From: Streptomyces sp. SAI-127
GTDB taxonomy: Bacteria > Actinomycetota > Actinomycetes > Streptomycetales > Streptomycetaceae
NCBI RefSeq assembly: GCF_029894425.1
Contig: NZ_JARXYJ010000001.1
Coordinates: 1,736,001-1,800,000, forward strand
DNA length: 64,000 nucleotides
Direction: 5' to 3'
The number at the start of each line of letters is the position of its first letter. Position 1 is the first letter of the stretch. A program made the translations under genes and the position numbers. Below, in pieces: positions 25,828-34,375 of this stretch. A model generated the notes under the pieces. The model saw nothing but the letters and a program-made list of their open reading frames with translations, was not told where the DNA came from and did not search any database.

Positions 25828-27083
25828 CGCCCAGGCCTCTTCCTCGTCCGGACCGCCTTGCCGGCCGACACCGGGGTGTCGCAGGCAGCGGCGTAGGCGG
25901 CGAGCAGCGAGGCTTGCGAGTTCCGCCAGGAGAGCGGACCGCTGATCCGCTCCTGGCCGATCTTGCCCATCCCGGCCCGCTTCTCCGGATCGTCGAGCAG
26001 CAGCGCGATGAGCTTGGCGAACTCGGCCTCGTCGTTGGCGGGCGCGTAGACGGCGGCCTCACCGGCGGAGACGCGCGCCTCCTTCAGGTCGAAGGAGACG
26101 ATGGGACGGCCCATCGCCATGTACTCCAGGACCTTGTTCATGGTCGACACGTCATTGAGCGGATTGCGCGGGTCGGGAGAAAGGCACACGTCCGCGGTGG
26201 ACAGGTAGCGCACCAGGTCGGCGTCCGGAATGCGCCCCGTGAACTGCACCTGCTCGGAGAGCCCGAGCTGCCGGGACAGCTCCACCATCGCGTCGAAGGC
26301 GTCGCCGGCGCCGACGAACACCGCGTGCCAGTCGGTCCGCCCGAACTCGTCACGCAGCTTCGCGAGGGCCCGCAAGGCGTAGTCGACGCCGTCCTGCGGG
26401 CCCATGACCCCGAGATAGCACAGCAGGTGAGGCTTGCCGCGCTTCAACTCCGGCTCGGGCGGCACCGGTTGGAACCGCTCGATCGCGGGTGCGCTGCGCA
26501 CCACGAACACGTCCTCCGGCCGCCGGCCGCCACGGTGCATCGCGACGTCCCGGTAACTCTCGTTCGTGGCGAGGACGATGTCCGCGGCCCGGTAGGTCCG
26601 CCGTTCCAGCGCGCACACGGCGCGGTAGAGCAGGTCTTCGCCGCGGTCGAACCGGGAGAGGTACAGCTCCGGTACCAGGTCGTGCTGGTCGAAGACGAAC
26701 CGCGCGCCGCGCCGCTTCAGCCACAGCGCCGGCAGGAACAGCAGGTCGGGCGGGTTGCAGGCGTGGACCACGTCGACCGGGCCGACCTTGCGGGCCAGCC
26801 GGGCCGTGTGCCACAGCGCCGATCCGTATTCCCGCAGGTAGCCGGCCGGTCCTCCGGTGGCCGCGCGCAACGGGTAGCGGTGGATCCGCACCCCGTCGAT
26901 CAACGCCTCCGGCTCCGTGTCCCGTTTCTCCCCCCGGGGACAGATGACGTGCACTTCCCAGCCCGCGTCGCGCAGCGTCGTGCACTCCTGCCACACACGC
27001 CGGTCGAACGGCACCGACAGGTTCTCCACCAGGATCAGCGCGCGTCGGTTCGACCCGTCGCCGCTGATTGCGTTACCAAGCAA
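25824..27083 (-). CDS. family 4 glycosyltransferase, WbuB-like
   Basis: 419 residues. The opening ALILVENLSVPFDRRVWQE is diagnostic for the WbuB-like GT4 subgroup. The donor lobe carries ADVCLSPDPRNPLNDVSTMN and KVLEYMAMGRPIVSFD with the conserved acidic residues. Members usually add the second sugar to the lipid-linked primer. The only in-frame start near the conserved N-terminus is TTG 27083, lying inside the last codons of the dehydrogenase gene (11-bp overlap), so translation is probably coupled. Confidence 0.88.
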   Translation of the reverse strand: MLGNAISGDGSNRRALILVENLSVPFDRRVWQECTTLRDAGWEVHVICPRGEKRDTEPEALIDGVRIHRYPLRAATGGPAGYLREYGSALWHTARLARKVGPVDVVHACNPPDLLFLPALWLKRRGARFVFDQHDLVPELYLSRFDRGEDLLYRAVCALERRTYRAADIVLATNESYRDVAMHRGGRRPEDVFVVRSAPAIERFQPVPPEPELKRGKPHLLCYLGVMGPQDGVDYALRALAKLRDEFGRTDWHAVFVGAGDAFDAMVELSRQLGLSEQVQFTGRIPDADLVRYLSTADVCLSPDPRNPLNDVSTMNKVLEYMAMGRPIVSFDLKEARVSAGEAAVYAPANDEAEFAKLIALLLDDPEKRAGMGKIGQERISGPLSWRNSQASLLAAYAAACDTPVSAGKAVRTRKRPGR

Positions 27084-28389
27084 GGCCTATGTACCCCGGT
27101 TCGGTTCGACGCGTCTCGGCGTCGGGAAGGTGGATGAGGTCGACGATCACCGGGCCGTCCCCATGGGGCAGCGCCGACAGGACGGCCGGATCCTTGGTCC
27201 CGACCAGGCACACCTCGGCGTGGTCGAGCACCTCGTCGACGGAACTCGCCAGCAGCTGCGCGAGGTGCGGCAGCCGGGTCTCGATGTACTCGCGGTTCGC
27301 GCCGATCAGCCGGGAGAGGCTCACGTTGGCGTCGTAGATCCGCAGGTCGTAACCCTTGCCGAAGAGCCTCTCCGCCAGCTCGACGAGCGGGCTCTCGCGG
27401 AGGTCGTCGGTGCCGGGTTTGAAGGACAGCCCGAACAGGCCCACCCGGCGCTTGCCGGTGCGCTCGACCAGCTCCACCGCGCGCTGCAGATGCGCGGAGT
27501 TGGAGGGCAGCACATGGGCGAGGATGGGCACCGAGATGTCGGCCCGCTGTGCCGCGTGAACCAGACTGCGCAGGTCCTTGGGCAGGCAGGAGCCGCCGAA
27601 GGCGAAGCCGGGACGCAGGTAGGCGGGGCTGATGTTCAGCTTGCGGTCGGCCAGGAAGACGTCCATCACCTGGTGCGAGTCCACCCCGAGCGCCTGGCAC
27701 ACCGCGCCCAGTTCGTTCGCGAAGCCGATCTTGAGGCCGTGGAACGCGTTGTCCGCGTACTTGATGGCCTCGGCCGTAGGGACCGGGACCCGGAACACCT
27801 CGCCGGGCAGGCCGTCGTACAGGGCCATCACCGCGTCGCCGCTCGCCGGGTCGAGCTCGCCGATGACGGTCTTGGGCGGGTCGAAGAAGTCCCGCACGCT
27901 CGTGCCCTCGCGCAGGAACTCCGGGTTGACCGCGACCCCGATGTCCACCCCGGCCGTGCCGCCGACGTACTTCTCCAGGATCGGTACCAGCAGGTTCAGG
28001 CAGGTGCCCGGGAGCATGGTGCTGCGGAACACGACGGTGTGCCGCCCGCCCCGCTCTGCCAGCGCCGCGCCGATCTGCTCGGTGACCCGCTCCAGATACG
28101 TGGTGCACAGACTGCCGTTGGGCTCCGACGGGGTGCCCACGCAGACCAGCGACACCTCGCTGTCCATGATCGCCTCACGGACGTCGGCGGTGGCGCGCAG
28201 CGCTCCCGTCCGCACGACCTCGCTGATGAGTTCGCCGATCCGCTCCTCGACCACCGGGGCCTTGCCGTCGTTGACCAGGTCGACCTTCACCTGGTTGACG
28301 TCCACCCCGATGACCTCGTGGCCCATGCTGGCCAGGCACGCGGCTGAAACGCAGCCCACGTAGCCGAGCCCGAAAACGCTGACCTTCAT
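27073..28389 (-). CDS. GDP-mannose 6-dehydrogenase (AlgD type)
   Basis: 438 residues, close to Pseudomonas AlgD (436). NAD motif VFGLGYVGCVSAACLASMGH; CVGTPS; NPEFLREGTSVRDF; catalytic cysteine at residue 268 in PGFAFGGSCLPKDLRSL, the same number as in AlgD; then LSFKPGTDDLRESPLVELAE and a short GLAW C-terminus like the GICW end of AlgD. It should oxidise GDP-mannose to GDP-mannuronate with two NAD, the committed step to mannuronate polymers. UDP-glucose dehydrogenases share the fold, but the NISPAYLRPGFAFGGSCLPK stretch favours the GDP-mannose branch. It sits second in the operon. Confidence 0.87.
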   Translation of the reverse strand: MKVSVFGLGYVGCVSAACLASMGHEVIGVDVNQVKVDLVNDGKAPVVEERIGELISEVVRTGALRATADVREAIMDSEVSLVCVGTPSEPNGSLCTTYLERVTEQIGAALAERGGRHTVVFRSTMLPGTCLNLLVPILEKYVGGTAGVDIGVAVNPEFLREGTSVRDFFDPPKTVIGELDPASGDAVMALYDGLPGEVFRVPVPTAEAIKYADNAFHGLKIGFANELGAVCQALGVDSHQVMDVFLADRKLNISPAYLRPGFAFGGSCLPKDLRSLVHAAQRADISVPILAHVLPSNSAHLQRAVELVERTGKRRVGLFGLSFKPGTDDLRESPLVELAERLFGKGYDLRIYDANVSLSRLIGANREYIETRLPHLAQLLASSVDEVLDHAEVCLVGTKDPAVLSALPHGDGPVIVDLIHLPDAETRRTEPGYIGLAW

Positions 28390-28462
28390 GACGCGTCCCC
28401 TCCCCCAGGCAGGCCCTTGTGGCCTGCGGTTCGCGCGCCGACCGGTCGACGGCCCTCGCGCA

Positions 28463-29941
28463 TCAGTACGCCCCCTGGCCGTGGAGCACCGCACGCAGCG
28501 TCTTCCACAAAATCACTGTGTCCAGGGCCAGCGACCAGTCCTCCACGTACCGCAGGTCGAGGCGGACCGCCTCGTCCCAGGGCAGGTCGCTGCGTCCGCT
28601 GATCTGCCACAGGCCGGTGAGCCCGGGCTTGACCAGCAGCCGCCGCCGGATGTCCGGGCCGTACGCGGCGGACTCCTCCGGCAGCGGAGGCCGCGGACCG
28701 ACGAGCGACATCGATCCGGTCAATACGTTGAAAAGCTGCGGGAGTTCGTCGAGCGAGTACCGGCGCAGCACCGATCCCACCCGGGTCACCCGCGGATCCC
28801 GGCGGAGCTTGAACAGCAGCCCTGCGCCCTCGTTGCGGTCGGCCAGCTCGGCACGTGCCCTGTGGGCCCCGGCCACCATGGTGCGGAACTTGAGAATGGT
28901 GAACTCGCGGCCGTCCTTGCCGACCCTGCGCTGGCGGTAGAACGCTCCGCCCCGGCTGTCAGCCAGCACGAGCAGCGCGACGAGCACCATGAGCGGCGCG
29001 AACAGCATCAGCAGGATCGCCGCGCCCACCCGGTCGACGACCCCTTTGATCGCCCGGCGGCCCCCGGTGAAGGTCGGCATGCTGACCCGCAGCAGCGGGA
29101 TCCCGAGCACCGCGTCGACGTGCAGGCGCGGGCCGGCCACCTCCATCAGCACGGGGGCGACGACCATCTCCGCATCGCTGCCTTCGAGGTTCCAGGCCAG
29201 CCGCTGCAGCCGGTCCGGTGACCAGTGCGGGTCCGGTGTGACCGCGACGACACGGTAGCCGTCGTGCTGGACGTGCTTGGCGACGTCTTCCAGCACGCCG
29301 ATGACCCGCACACCGTCCAGTTCGTCCCCCTCGAGCCCGAGACCGTCCGTGGTGCACACCGCGTCCACCCGCCAGCCGAGGTGCGGGAACTTGCGGGTGC
29401 GGGCGATCAGGTCGCGCACGGTGGCCGGGCTTCCGGCAGCGAGCACCGGTCTCAGGCACCGTCCTTCCTTCCGCTGTTTGTGCAGCCTGAGGCGCAGCAC
29501 ATACCGCGCGGTCATGGTGACCAGCGCGATAGCGGGGATCGCGACGAAGATCCAGAGCTTGATGTTGCGTGAGGTGAGGGCGATCCCGCCGAGCGCCAGC
29601 ACGACGGTCGCCGCGAACAGCGAGCGCCCCAACCGGCGGAATTCCTCGGCACCCTGGCCGAGCACGGCCGGAGCCCACGCCCGGCCCACCGCAAGCGCTC
29701 CCAGCACCAGCAGCTCGGTGCCGAACGCGAGTATCCCCCATTTCTCATGCCAGTTGGCCGCGTCCCGGGCTCCGAAGAAGTTGCCGATCCCCGCCACCAC
29801 GAAGGCGGTGGCTGCGGTATCGCTGATGATCACTGTCCGGCGGTACCGCTGCTCCCAGTCGTTCGCCGACTGTCTGATCGCCCCATCCGTCAGACGCCCG
29901 TGCGCCGACGGAAAGGGGCTGACTATTTCCCCCTGCCGCAC
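28463..29941 (-). CDS. polyprenyl-phosphate sugar-1-phosphate transferase (priming transferase)
   Basis: 492 residues. An N-terminal half with four or five membrane helices and a CoA-binding-like Rossmann region, then a fifth helix (GAAILLMLFAPLMVLVALLV) and the conserved bacterial sugar transferase domain: FYRQRRVGKDGREFTILKFR, RRYSLDELPQLFNVLTGSMS, LVGPRPPLPEE, KPGLTGLWQISGRS and LDLRYVEDWSL. It starts the repeat by moving a hexose-1-phosphate to undecaprenyl phosphate. As first gene of the operon it defines the pathway. The ATG follows a 0.7 kb leader. Confidence 0.92.
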   Translation of the reverse strand: MRQGEIVSPFPSAHGRLTDGAIRQSANDWEQRYRRTVIISDTAATAFVVAGIGNFFGARDAANWHEKWGILAFGTELLVLGALAVGRAWAPAVLGQGAEEFRRLGRSLFAATVVLALGGIALTSRNIKLWIFVAIPAIALVTMTARYVLRLRLHKQRKEGRCLRPVLAAGSPATVRDLIARTRKFPHLGWRVDAVCTTDGLGLEGDELDGVRVIGVLEDVAKHVQHDGYRVVAVTPDPHWSPDRLQRLAWNLEGSDAEMVVAPVLMEVAGPRLHVDAVLGIPLLRVSMPTFTGGRRAIKGVVDRVGAAILLMLFAPLMVLVALLVLADSRGGAFYRQRRVGKDGREFTILKFRTMVAGAHRARAELADRNEGAGLLFKLRRDPRVTRVGSVLRRYSLDELPQLFNVLTGSMSLVGPRPPLPEESAAYGPDIRRRLLVKPGLTGLWQISGRSDLPWDEAVRLDLRYVEDWSLALDTVILWKTLRAVLHGQGAY

Positions 29942-30611
29942 AGAACCCCCCCGGTCCCCAGTGGTACGACGTGGTTACCAGACACCGTTCCTCCCCCCGG
30001 GAGGCCCCCGCCTCCCGCAAAGTTCCTCCCCTCGCAGGGCCCCCCGCCCCGCGCCGCGCTGTTCCTCTCCCGGGAGGCTCCGCCCCCCGCGCATGACATG
30101 CCGGACACTTCAGCGCTAGGTGATCAACTCACCCTGGCGGCAGCGGACTTGGACGTCCCGCCGGCCTCTCGAGTTGCGCCGGAACCCACGAAATCCTCGG
30201 ATGCTCCCCGCACCCGAAGCCCCCCTCGGGCTCCAAAAAACTGATCACCCCCGAGCCTGCGCCGAGACGTTTCTGCTCAACGTCCGCAGCACTGGACCCA
30301 TAGATCACCATTTGTCGCTCGTGTCCCAGCATGGGCAGCAAGGTCAATCTAGACCATCGACACCCGTCTGCAGAGGGGGATGTGTGGAATATGTGCTTAC
30401 GATTTGGAGATGGGACAATCGAGCCATCAGCGCAGCAGGTGATTCGGCCACGAAAGCAGGCCCCCTGACCTGCGGTGACAGGAGTCTCGGGTTGCAGGAC
30501 GGCGTCCCGCGGGGTGACCGCCGAGTGGCGCAGCCGGTTCAACTCGCCTCAGCAGAGGGCCTCGTGGACGGCCGCACGCGGCAGCCGAAGGCCGGAGACG
30601 GCTCATACGAA
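29942..30611. promoter_or_regulatory. long leader/promoter region of the polysaccharide operon
   Basis: No protein gene is convincing in this 670 bp; minus-strand frames of 60 and 137 codons are open but unsupported. The part 30240-30430 is clearly less GC-rich than the rest and is the likeliest place for regulated promoters reading left. Near the start codon, on the minus strand, GGAAC (29988-29992) is followed 15 nt later by CGTC (29969-29972). This is reminiscent of an ECF-sigma promoter, but the spacing is slightly short. A three-copy repeat lies at 29987-30076. Confidence 0.4.
29987..30076. repeat. three imperfect tandem copies of a 35-39 bp unit
   Basis: Each copy begins GTTCCTC on the plus strand (29987, 30022, 30061) and continues with a C-run, then GGGAGGC or CAGGGC and CGCC. 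On the minus strand, the transcribed direction of the operon, each unit ends in a purine block GAGGAAC. Arms such as CCCGGGAGG could pair with neighbouring CCTCCCG in RNA. No known riboswitch matched. Confidence 0.5.
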
Positions 30612-30647
30612 AAGGGCCCCCGCAGGCTTCCGCCCGCGAAGACCCTT
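30612..30647 (-). terminator. Rho-independent terminator downstream of tRNA-Pro
   Basis: Minus-strand hairpin with a fully paired 16-bp stem (including G-T pairs): AAGGGTCTTCGCGGGC, loop GGAA, then GCCTGCGGGGGCCCTT, running into TTTTCG. It begins 6 nt after the tRNA discriminator base and should end the tRNA transcript before the polysaccharide leader. Confidence 0.85.
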
Positions 30648-30653
30648 CGACCG

Positions 30654-30727
<74 letters not shown>

Positions 30728-30808
30728 GCCGCGTCTCCCACGTGTGCTCCGTGTGATCGCGCAGGTAGACCCTACCTCACAGGCGCGGCCGGACCGGCTG
30801 GCGGAAGG

Positions 30809-32236
30809 TCAGCCCCGGGTGGCGGCGGGCTCGCGAAGTTCCGTGGTTCCGGTGACGACCCGGCGCCCGGTCCGCCGTACCGGAACCAGCAGGGCCGCCA
30901 TCGCCGCCGCCAGGCACAGCACCGCCAGCAGGGTGAAGCCGTGGGTGTAGCCGGACTCGTACGGCAGTCCCGAGGACTGCAGATGCCCCGTGACCAGGAC
31001 GCTGGTGACGGCCGCGCCGATGGAGCCGCCGATGGTGCGGATGTTGGCGTTCATGCCGGTCGCGGCGCCGGTCTGGTCGGCCGGAACGCTGCCCACGATC
31101 AGGTTGGCCATGGAGGCGAAGGCGAGCCCGATGCCGAGGCCGAAGAGGCCCGCGACCACGGCGATCTGCCACTGCTCGTCGTGCCAGAGGGCGAGGAAGC
31201 CGCAGGCCACCGCGCCCAGCGCGGCACCGGTCACCAGAAGGGACTTGGCGCCGACGACCGGCTCCAGACGGCCGCTGAGCACCCCGGAGAAGAACATCGC
31301 CACCAGCATCGGCAGCATGAGCAGCCCGGCGGCGGTGACGCTCGCGCCGAAGCCGTACCCGGCCGACGACGGCGTCTGGACGAAGCCCGGCAGGAAGGAC
31401 CAGATCGAGTACATCCCGGCACCGAAGAGCAGCGCCGCGGCGTTGGTGGTCCAGACGGCGGGCAGGCGCATCACCTTCAGGTCGATCAGCGGGCTGCGGG
31501 AGCGGGCCTCGGAGTACAGCCACAGCGCGAACAGCACGACGGCCGCGCCGAACAGACCGAGCACCCGGGCCGAGCCCCAGCCCCACCTGCCCGCCTGGCT
31601 GAGCGGCAGCAGCAGCGCGACCAGCCACGCGGACAGCAGGACGGCACCGAGCCAATTGACGTTCCCCTTCGCCCTGTTGGGCGACTCGGGTACATACCGT
31701 ACGGCGATGAGCGTGGCGGCGATCACGATGGCGACCGGGATCCAGAACAGCCAGCGGTAGTCGAGCGCGGTCACGATGGGACCGGCCGCGACCATGCCGA
31801 CGCCGCCGCCGGCGGCGATCACGGCGGAGAGGTTGCTGATGGAGCCGCTCACCTCGGACACGGCGAACTCGTCCCGGATGATGCCGAAGGAGAGCGGGAA
31901 GAGGGCGCCGCCGACGCCCTGGACGACCCGGGCGACGATGAGTACGCCGATGCTCGGCGCGAGCGCGGCGAGGAGACAGCCGGCCGCCACGGTCACGAGG
32001 ACGGCGACGAGCGTGCGCTTCTTTCCGATCAGGTCGCCGACGCGGCCGAGGATCGGCGTGAAGATCGAGGCGGACAGCAGATACGCGGTCATCACCCAGG
32101 TCACGGTGGACTGCGAGGTGTGCAGTGCGTGCTGGACGGTCGGCAGGGCCGGCGCGATCAGCGACTGGAGCATGGAGAACACGCCGGCACCGGTCGCGAG
32201 GACCGCGAAGGTGAGACGGGTGGACTTGCGGGGCAT
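30809..32236 (-). CDS. MFS drug exporter, DHA2 (14-helix) family
   Basis: 475 residues with about 14 hydrophobic helices. The loop 2-3 motif GRVGDLIGKKRTLV, the TVTWVMTAYLLSASIFTPIL segment and an antiporter motif C-like glycine-rich helix 5 place it in the EmrB/QacA branch of proton antiporters. It is transcribed away from a TetR gene, with palindromic operators between them, the standard layout for an inducible efflux pump. GGAGAGG lies 6 nt before the ATG. Substrate unknown. Confidence 0.9.
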   Translation of the reverse strand: MPRKSTRLTFAVLATGAGVFSMLQSLIAPALPTVQHALHTSQSTVTWVMTAYLLSASIFTPILGRVGDLIGKKRTLVAVLVTVAAGCLLAALAPSIGVLIVARVVQGVGGALFPLSFGIIRDEFAVSEVSGSISNLSAVIAAGGGVGMVAAGPIVTALDYRWLFWIPVAIVIAATLIAVRYVPESPNRAKGNVNWLGAVLLSAWLVALLLPLSQAGRWGWGSARVLGLFGAAVVLFALWLYSEARSRSPLIDLKVMRLPAVWTTNAAALLFGAGMYSIWSFLPGFVQTPSSAGYGFGASVTAAGLLMLPMLVAMFFSGVLSGRLEPVVGAKSLLVTGAALGAVACGFLALWHDEQWQIAVVAGLFGLGIGLAFASMANLIVGSVPADQTGAATGMNANIRTIGGSIGAAVTSVLVTGHLQSSGLPYESGYTHGFTLLAVLCLAAAMAALLVPVRRTGRRVVTGTTELREPAATRG

Positions 32237-32322
32237 GAAGAGCCTCTCCGAACACAGAGTGCGGCCGGAGCCTCGTGGGAAGCGGTCGCGGAAAGGACGA
32301 TGGAGGCACCTCGACTGCTAAA

Positions 32323-32390
32323 GTGGAGGTACGCCTCCACTCTAGCGGAGGCGCACCTCCGCTTCAACCCGTACCGGAGGTCCACCTCCG
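32323..32390. promoter_or_regulatory. three palindromic operators for the divergent TetR regulator
   Basis: Three copies of GGAGG-N4-CCTCC: 32323-32340 (7-bp arms GTGGAGG/CCTCCAC), 32345-32362 (GCGGAGG/CCTCCGC) and 32375-32390 (CGGAGG/CCTCCG). Centres are 22 and 29 bp apart. They fill the space between the pump gene and tetR, so binding could repress both. A weaker TGGAGGCACCTCG lies at 32301. Confidence 0.85.
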
Positions 32391-32411
32391 TTTCACCCCC
32401 GGGAGGCAGCA

Positions 32412-32990
32412 GTGACCGCGCCGTCGTTCCCCGTCACCGAGATCGTCGCGTCCCGCCGGCCCCATCGGAAGGACGCCGCCCGCAACTACGACGCCCTGCT
32501 GGCCGCCGCCCGTGAGGCGTTCGCGGAGCACGGGGCGGAGGCCTCCCTGGAGGACATCGCGCGCCGGGCGGGCGTGGGCATCGGCACGCTGTACCGGAAC
32601 TTCCCCACCCGCCGCCACCTCTTCGAGACGGTCTACGCGGACGAGGTGAACACCCTGGTGCAGGTCGCTCAGGACCTCGCCGACCAGGAGCCCTGGCAGG
32701 CCCTCACGGCCTGGCTCGACCGGTTCGCGGGCTACATGGTGACCAAGCGGGCCGTCCGCGAGGCCCTCAACGACGAGTCGGAGATCTTCGCGGCCTGCCG
32801 GGAGTCGATGTACGCGGCGGGCGGCCCGTTGTTCGAGCGGGCACAGGAGGCGGGTCAGGCGCGGCGGGACATGGACTTCGTGGACCTGCTGCGGATGGTC
32901 GCCGGCATCACGGCGACGGCCTTCGACGACGACGTCCAGCGCGATCGGGTGTTGTCGATCGCGCTGGACGGGGTTCGCGTGTCGCACTGA
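32412..32990 (+). CDS. TetR-family transcriptional repressor
   Basis: 192 residues. An N-terminal helix-turn-helix at about 24-70 (YDALLAAAREAFAEHGAEAS, LEDIARRAGVGIGTLYRNFP, TRRHLFETVY) is typical TetR; the all-helical C-terminal ligand domain is unremarkable. The GTG start has GGGAGG 5 nt upstream. It almost certainly controls the divergent DHA2 pump and itself through the three palindromes at 32323-32390. The inducer is unknown. Confidence 0.92.
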   Translation: MTAPSFPVTEIVASRRPHRKDAARNYDALLAAAREAFAEHGAEASLEDIARRAGVGIGTLYRNFPTRRHLFETVYADEVNTLVQVAQDLADQEPWQALTAWLDRFAGYMVTKRAVREALNDESEIFAACRESMYAAGGPLFERAQEAGQARRDMDFVDLLRMVAGITATAFDDDVQRDRVLSIALDGVRVSH

Positions 32991-33046
32991 GCCGGGGCGC
33001 GCACCCGGGCTGACGCCGCCGCAGATGCTGAACGGCCCCGGCCGGG

Positions 33047-34291
33047 TCAGTGCGCGGCGACCAGTTCCCGCTCGCTGTCAGCGGCCGTGTGCTTGGGGCT
33101 GCGCAGGGCTGCGATGCCGATGAAGACCATGGACGACAGACCGGCGATGGCGAAGGCGGTGAAGCCCCAGTCGCCGTTGCCCGAGGCGAGGAGCCGGCCG
33201 CCGAGCCACGGACCGAAGACGGCGCCGAAGCGGCCCATGCCGGAGGTCCAGCCGACCGCGGTGGCGCGGTTGTCCGCGTTGGAGCGGATCGAGACCGTCG
33301 CGTAGATCATCGTCTGGGCACTGTTGAGGAAGACGCCCGTGAAGAAGACGACGATCATCGTCACGGTCATGTCCATGTGGATGCTCAGCAGGAAGACACC
33401 GGCGGCGGTGAGCGCGAACCAGAGCGCGGAGATACGCGGGGCGGTGAAGCGGTCGGCGGCCCGGCCCGCGACCAGCATGCCCACGATGCCGCCGAGGTTG
33501 AAGACGACCACGAAGGACAGGGCGGAACCCAGCTCGTAGCCCTCGGCGCGCATCAGGGTGGGCAGCCAGGTGGCGACGCCGTAGACGAGGAGCAGACCGC
33601 CGAAGGAGGCCACCCAGTGGAGCAGGGTCTGGATCCGCTCATTGCCGCGTAAGAGGTTCGCCAGGTTGGTCCAGGGGTCACCGGCGCCGCCGGTCCTGAC
33701 GGCCGGCACCTCGACGTCGTACCGCTCGGCCAGCGCCCTGGCCTCCTCGCCGCGGCCCTTGGCGACCAGGAAGCTCAGTGATTCGGGCAGGAACTTCGCC
33801 AGCACCGGGGCGAAGAGCAGCAGGAGCACGCAGACCCAGAAGGCGGCACGCCGGCCGACGGGGTCGATGAGCCACTTGGCGAGGTAGGCGGAGAGGATGC
33901 CGCCCGCGTGGTGGGCGGTCATCAGCAGACCGATGACGATGGCGCCGCGGCCGCGCGGGGCGTAGTCCGAGACCATGCTGATCGCGGTCGGCAGCAGGCC
34001 GCCGAGGCCGACGCCCGCCAGGGTCCGGCCGAGGCCGAAGACCGTGACGCTGTCGGCCAGCGCGCACAGGCCGGAGGCCAGCGAGAAGAGGATCACGCAG
34101 GAGACCATCAGCTTCTTGCGCCCGATCCGGTCGGCGATCGTGCCGGCGACGAGGGCGCCGACCAGCATGCCGGAGGTGGCGTAGCTGCCGAGGTCGCCGG
34201 CCTGGTCCGCGGTGAGGCCGAAGGTCCTGGTCTCCAGCAGGTGCGGCAGCACCGAGCCGTAGATGAACATGTCGAGCCCGTCGAAGAGCAC
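33047..34291 (-). CDS. MFS aromatic-acid transporter (AAHS/PcaK-like)
   Basis: At least 414 residues, 12 helices. FDGLDMFIYGSVLPHLL is the aromatic acid:H+ symporter signature (D-G-x-D in helix 1), and DRIGRKKLMVSCVILFSLAS is the loop 2-3 motif. It ends the galBCD-type operon, so it probably imports the aromatic substrate. Two oddities: there is a TTA leucine codon at 33650-33652, and the first ATG/GTG/TTG start (GTG 34291) cuts helix 1. The same frame continues upstream as ARGSRPALLVVGLCWLA to the dioxygenase stop codon with no usual start. The true N-terminus is unresolved. Confidence 0.85.
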   Translation of the reverse strand: MLFDGLDMFIYGSVLPHLLETRTFGLTADQAGDLGSYATSGMLVGALVAGTIADRIGRKKLMVSCVILFSLASGLCALADSVTVFGLGRTLAGVGLGGLLPTAISMVSDYAPRGRGAIVIGLLMTAHHAGGILSAYLAKWLIDPVGRRAAFWVCVLLLLFAPVLAKFLPESLSFLVAKGRGEEARALAERYDVEVPAVRTGGAGDPWTNLANLLRGNERIQTLLHWVASFGGLLLVYGVATWLPTLMRAEGYELGSALSFVVVFNLGGIVGMLVAGRAADRFTAPRISALWFALTAAGVFLLSIHMDMTVTMIVVFFTGVFLNSAQTMIYATVSIRSNADNRATAVGWTSGMGRFGAVFGPWLGGRLLASGNGDWGFTAFAIAGLSSMVFIGIAALRSPKHTAADSERELVAAH

Positions 34292-34375
34292 GGCCAGCCA
34301 GCACAGACCGACGACCAGGAGGGCCGGCCTGCTGCCGCGGGCGGACAGGAGCGGGGAGGGGTGGCTCCGGACGCG

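Noticed and set aside
29923..30108. 60-codon glycine-rich minus-strand frame over the tandem repeats
   Set aside because: Its glycines come from the G-rich repeat itself and it runs into the priming-transferase start; more likely untranslated leader.
30240..30430. Known riboswitch classes (for example c-di-AMP ydaO type) in the operon leader
   Set aside because: A local CCCGA/TCGGG hairpin followed by an A-run is present, but none of the conserved riboswitch core sequences could be found.
30129..30542. 137-codon minus-strand frame in the operon leader
   Set aside because: No convincing ribosome site or domain; it runs through the AT-richer probable promoter region. Conservation in other strains would be needed to accept it.
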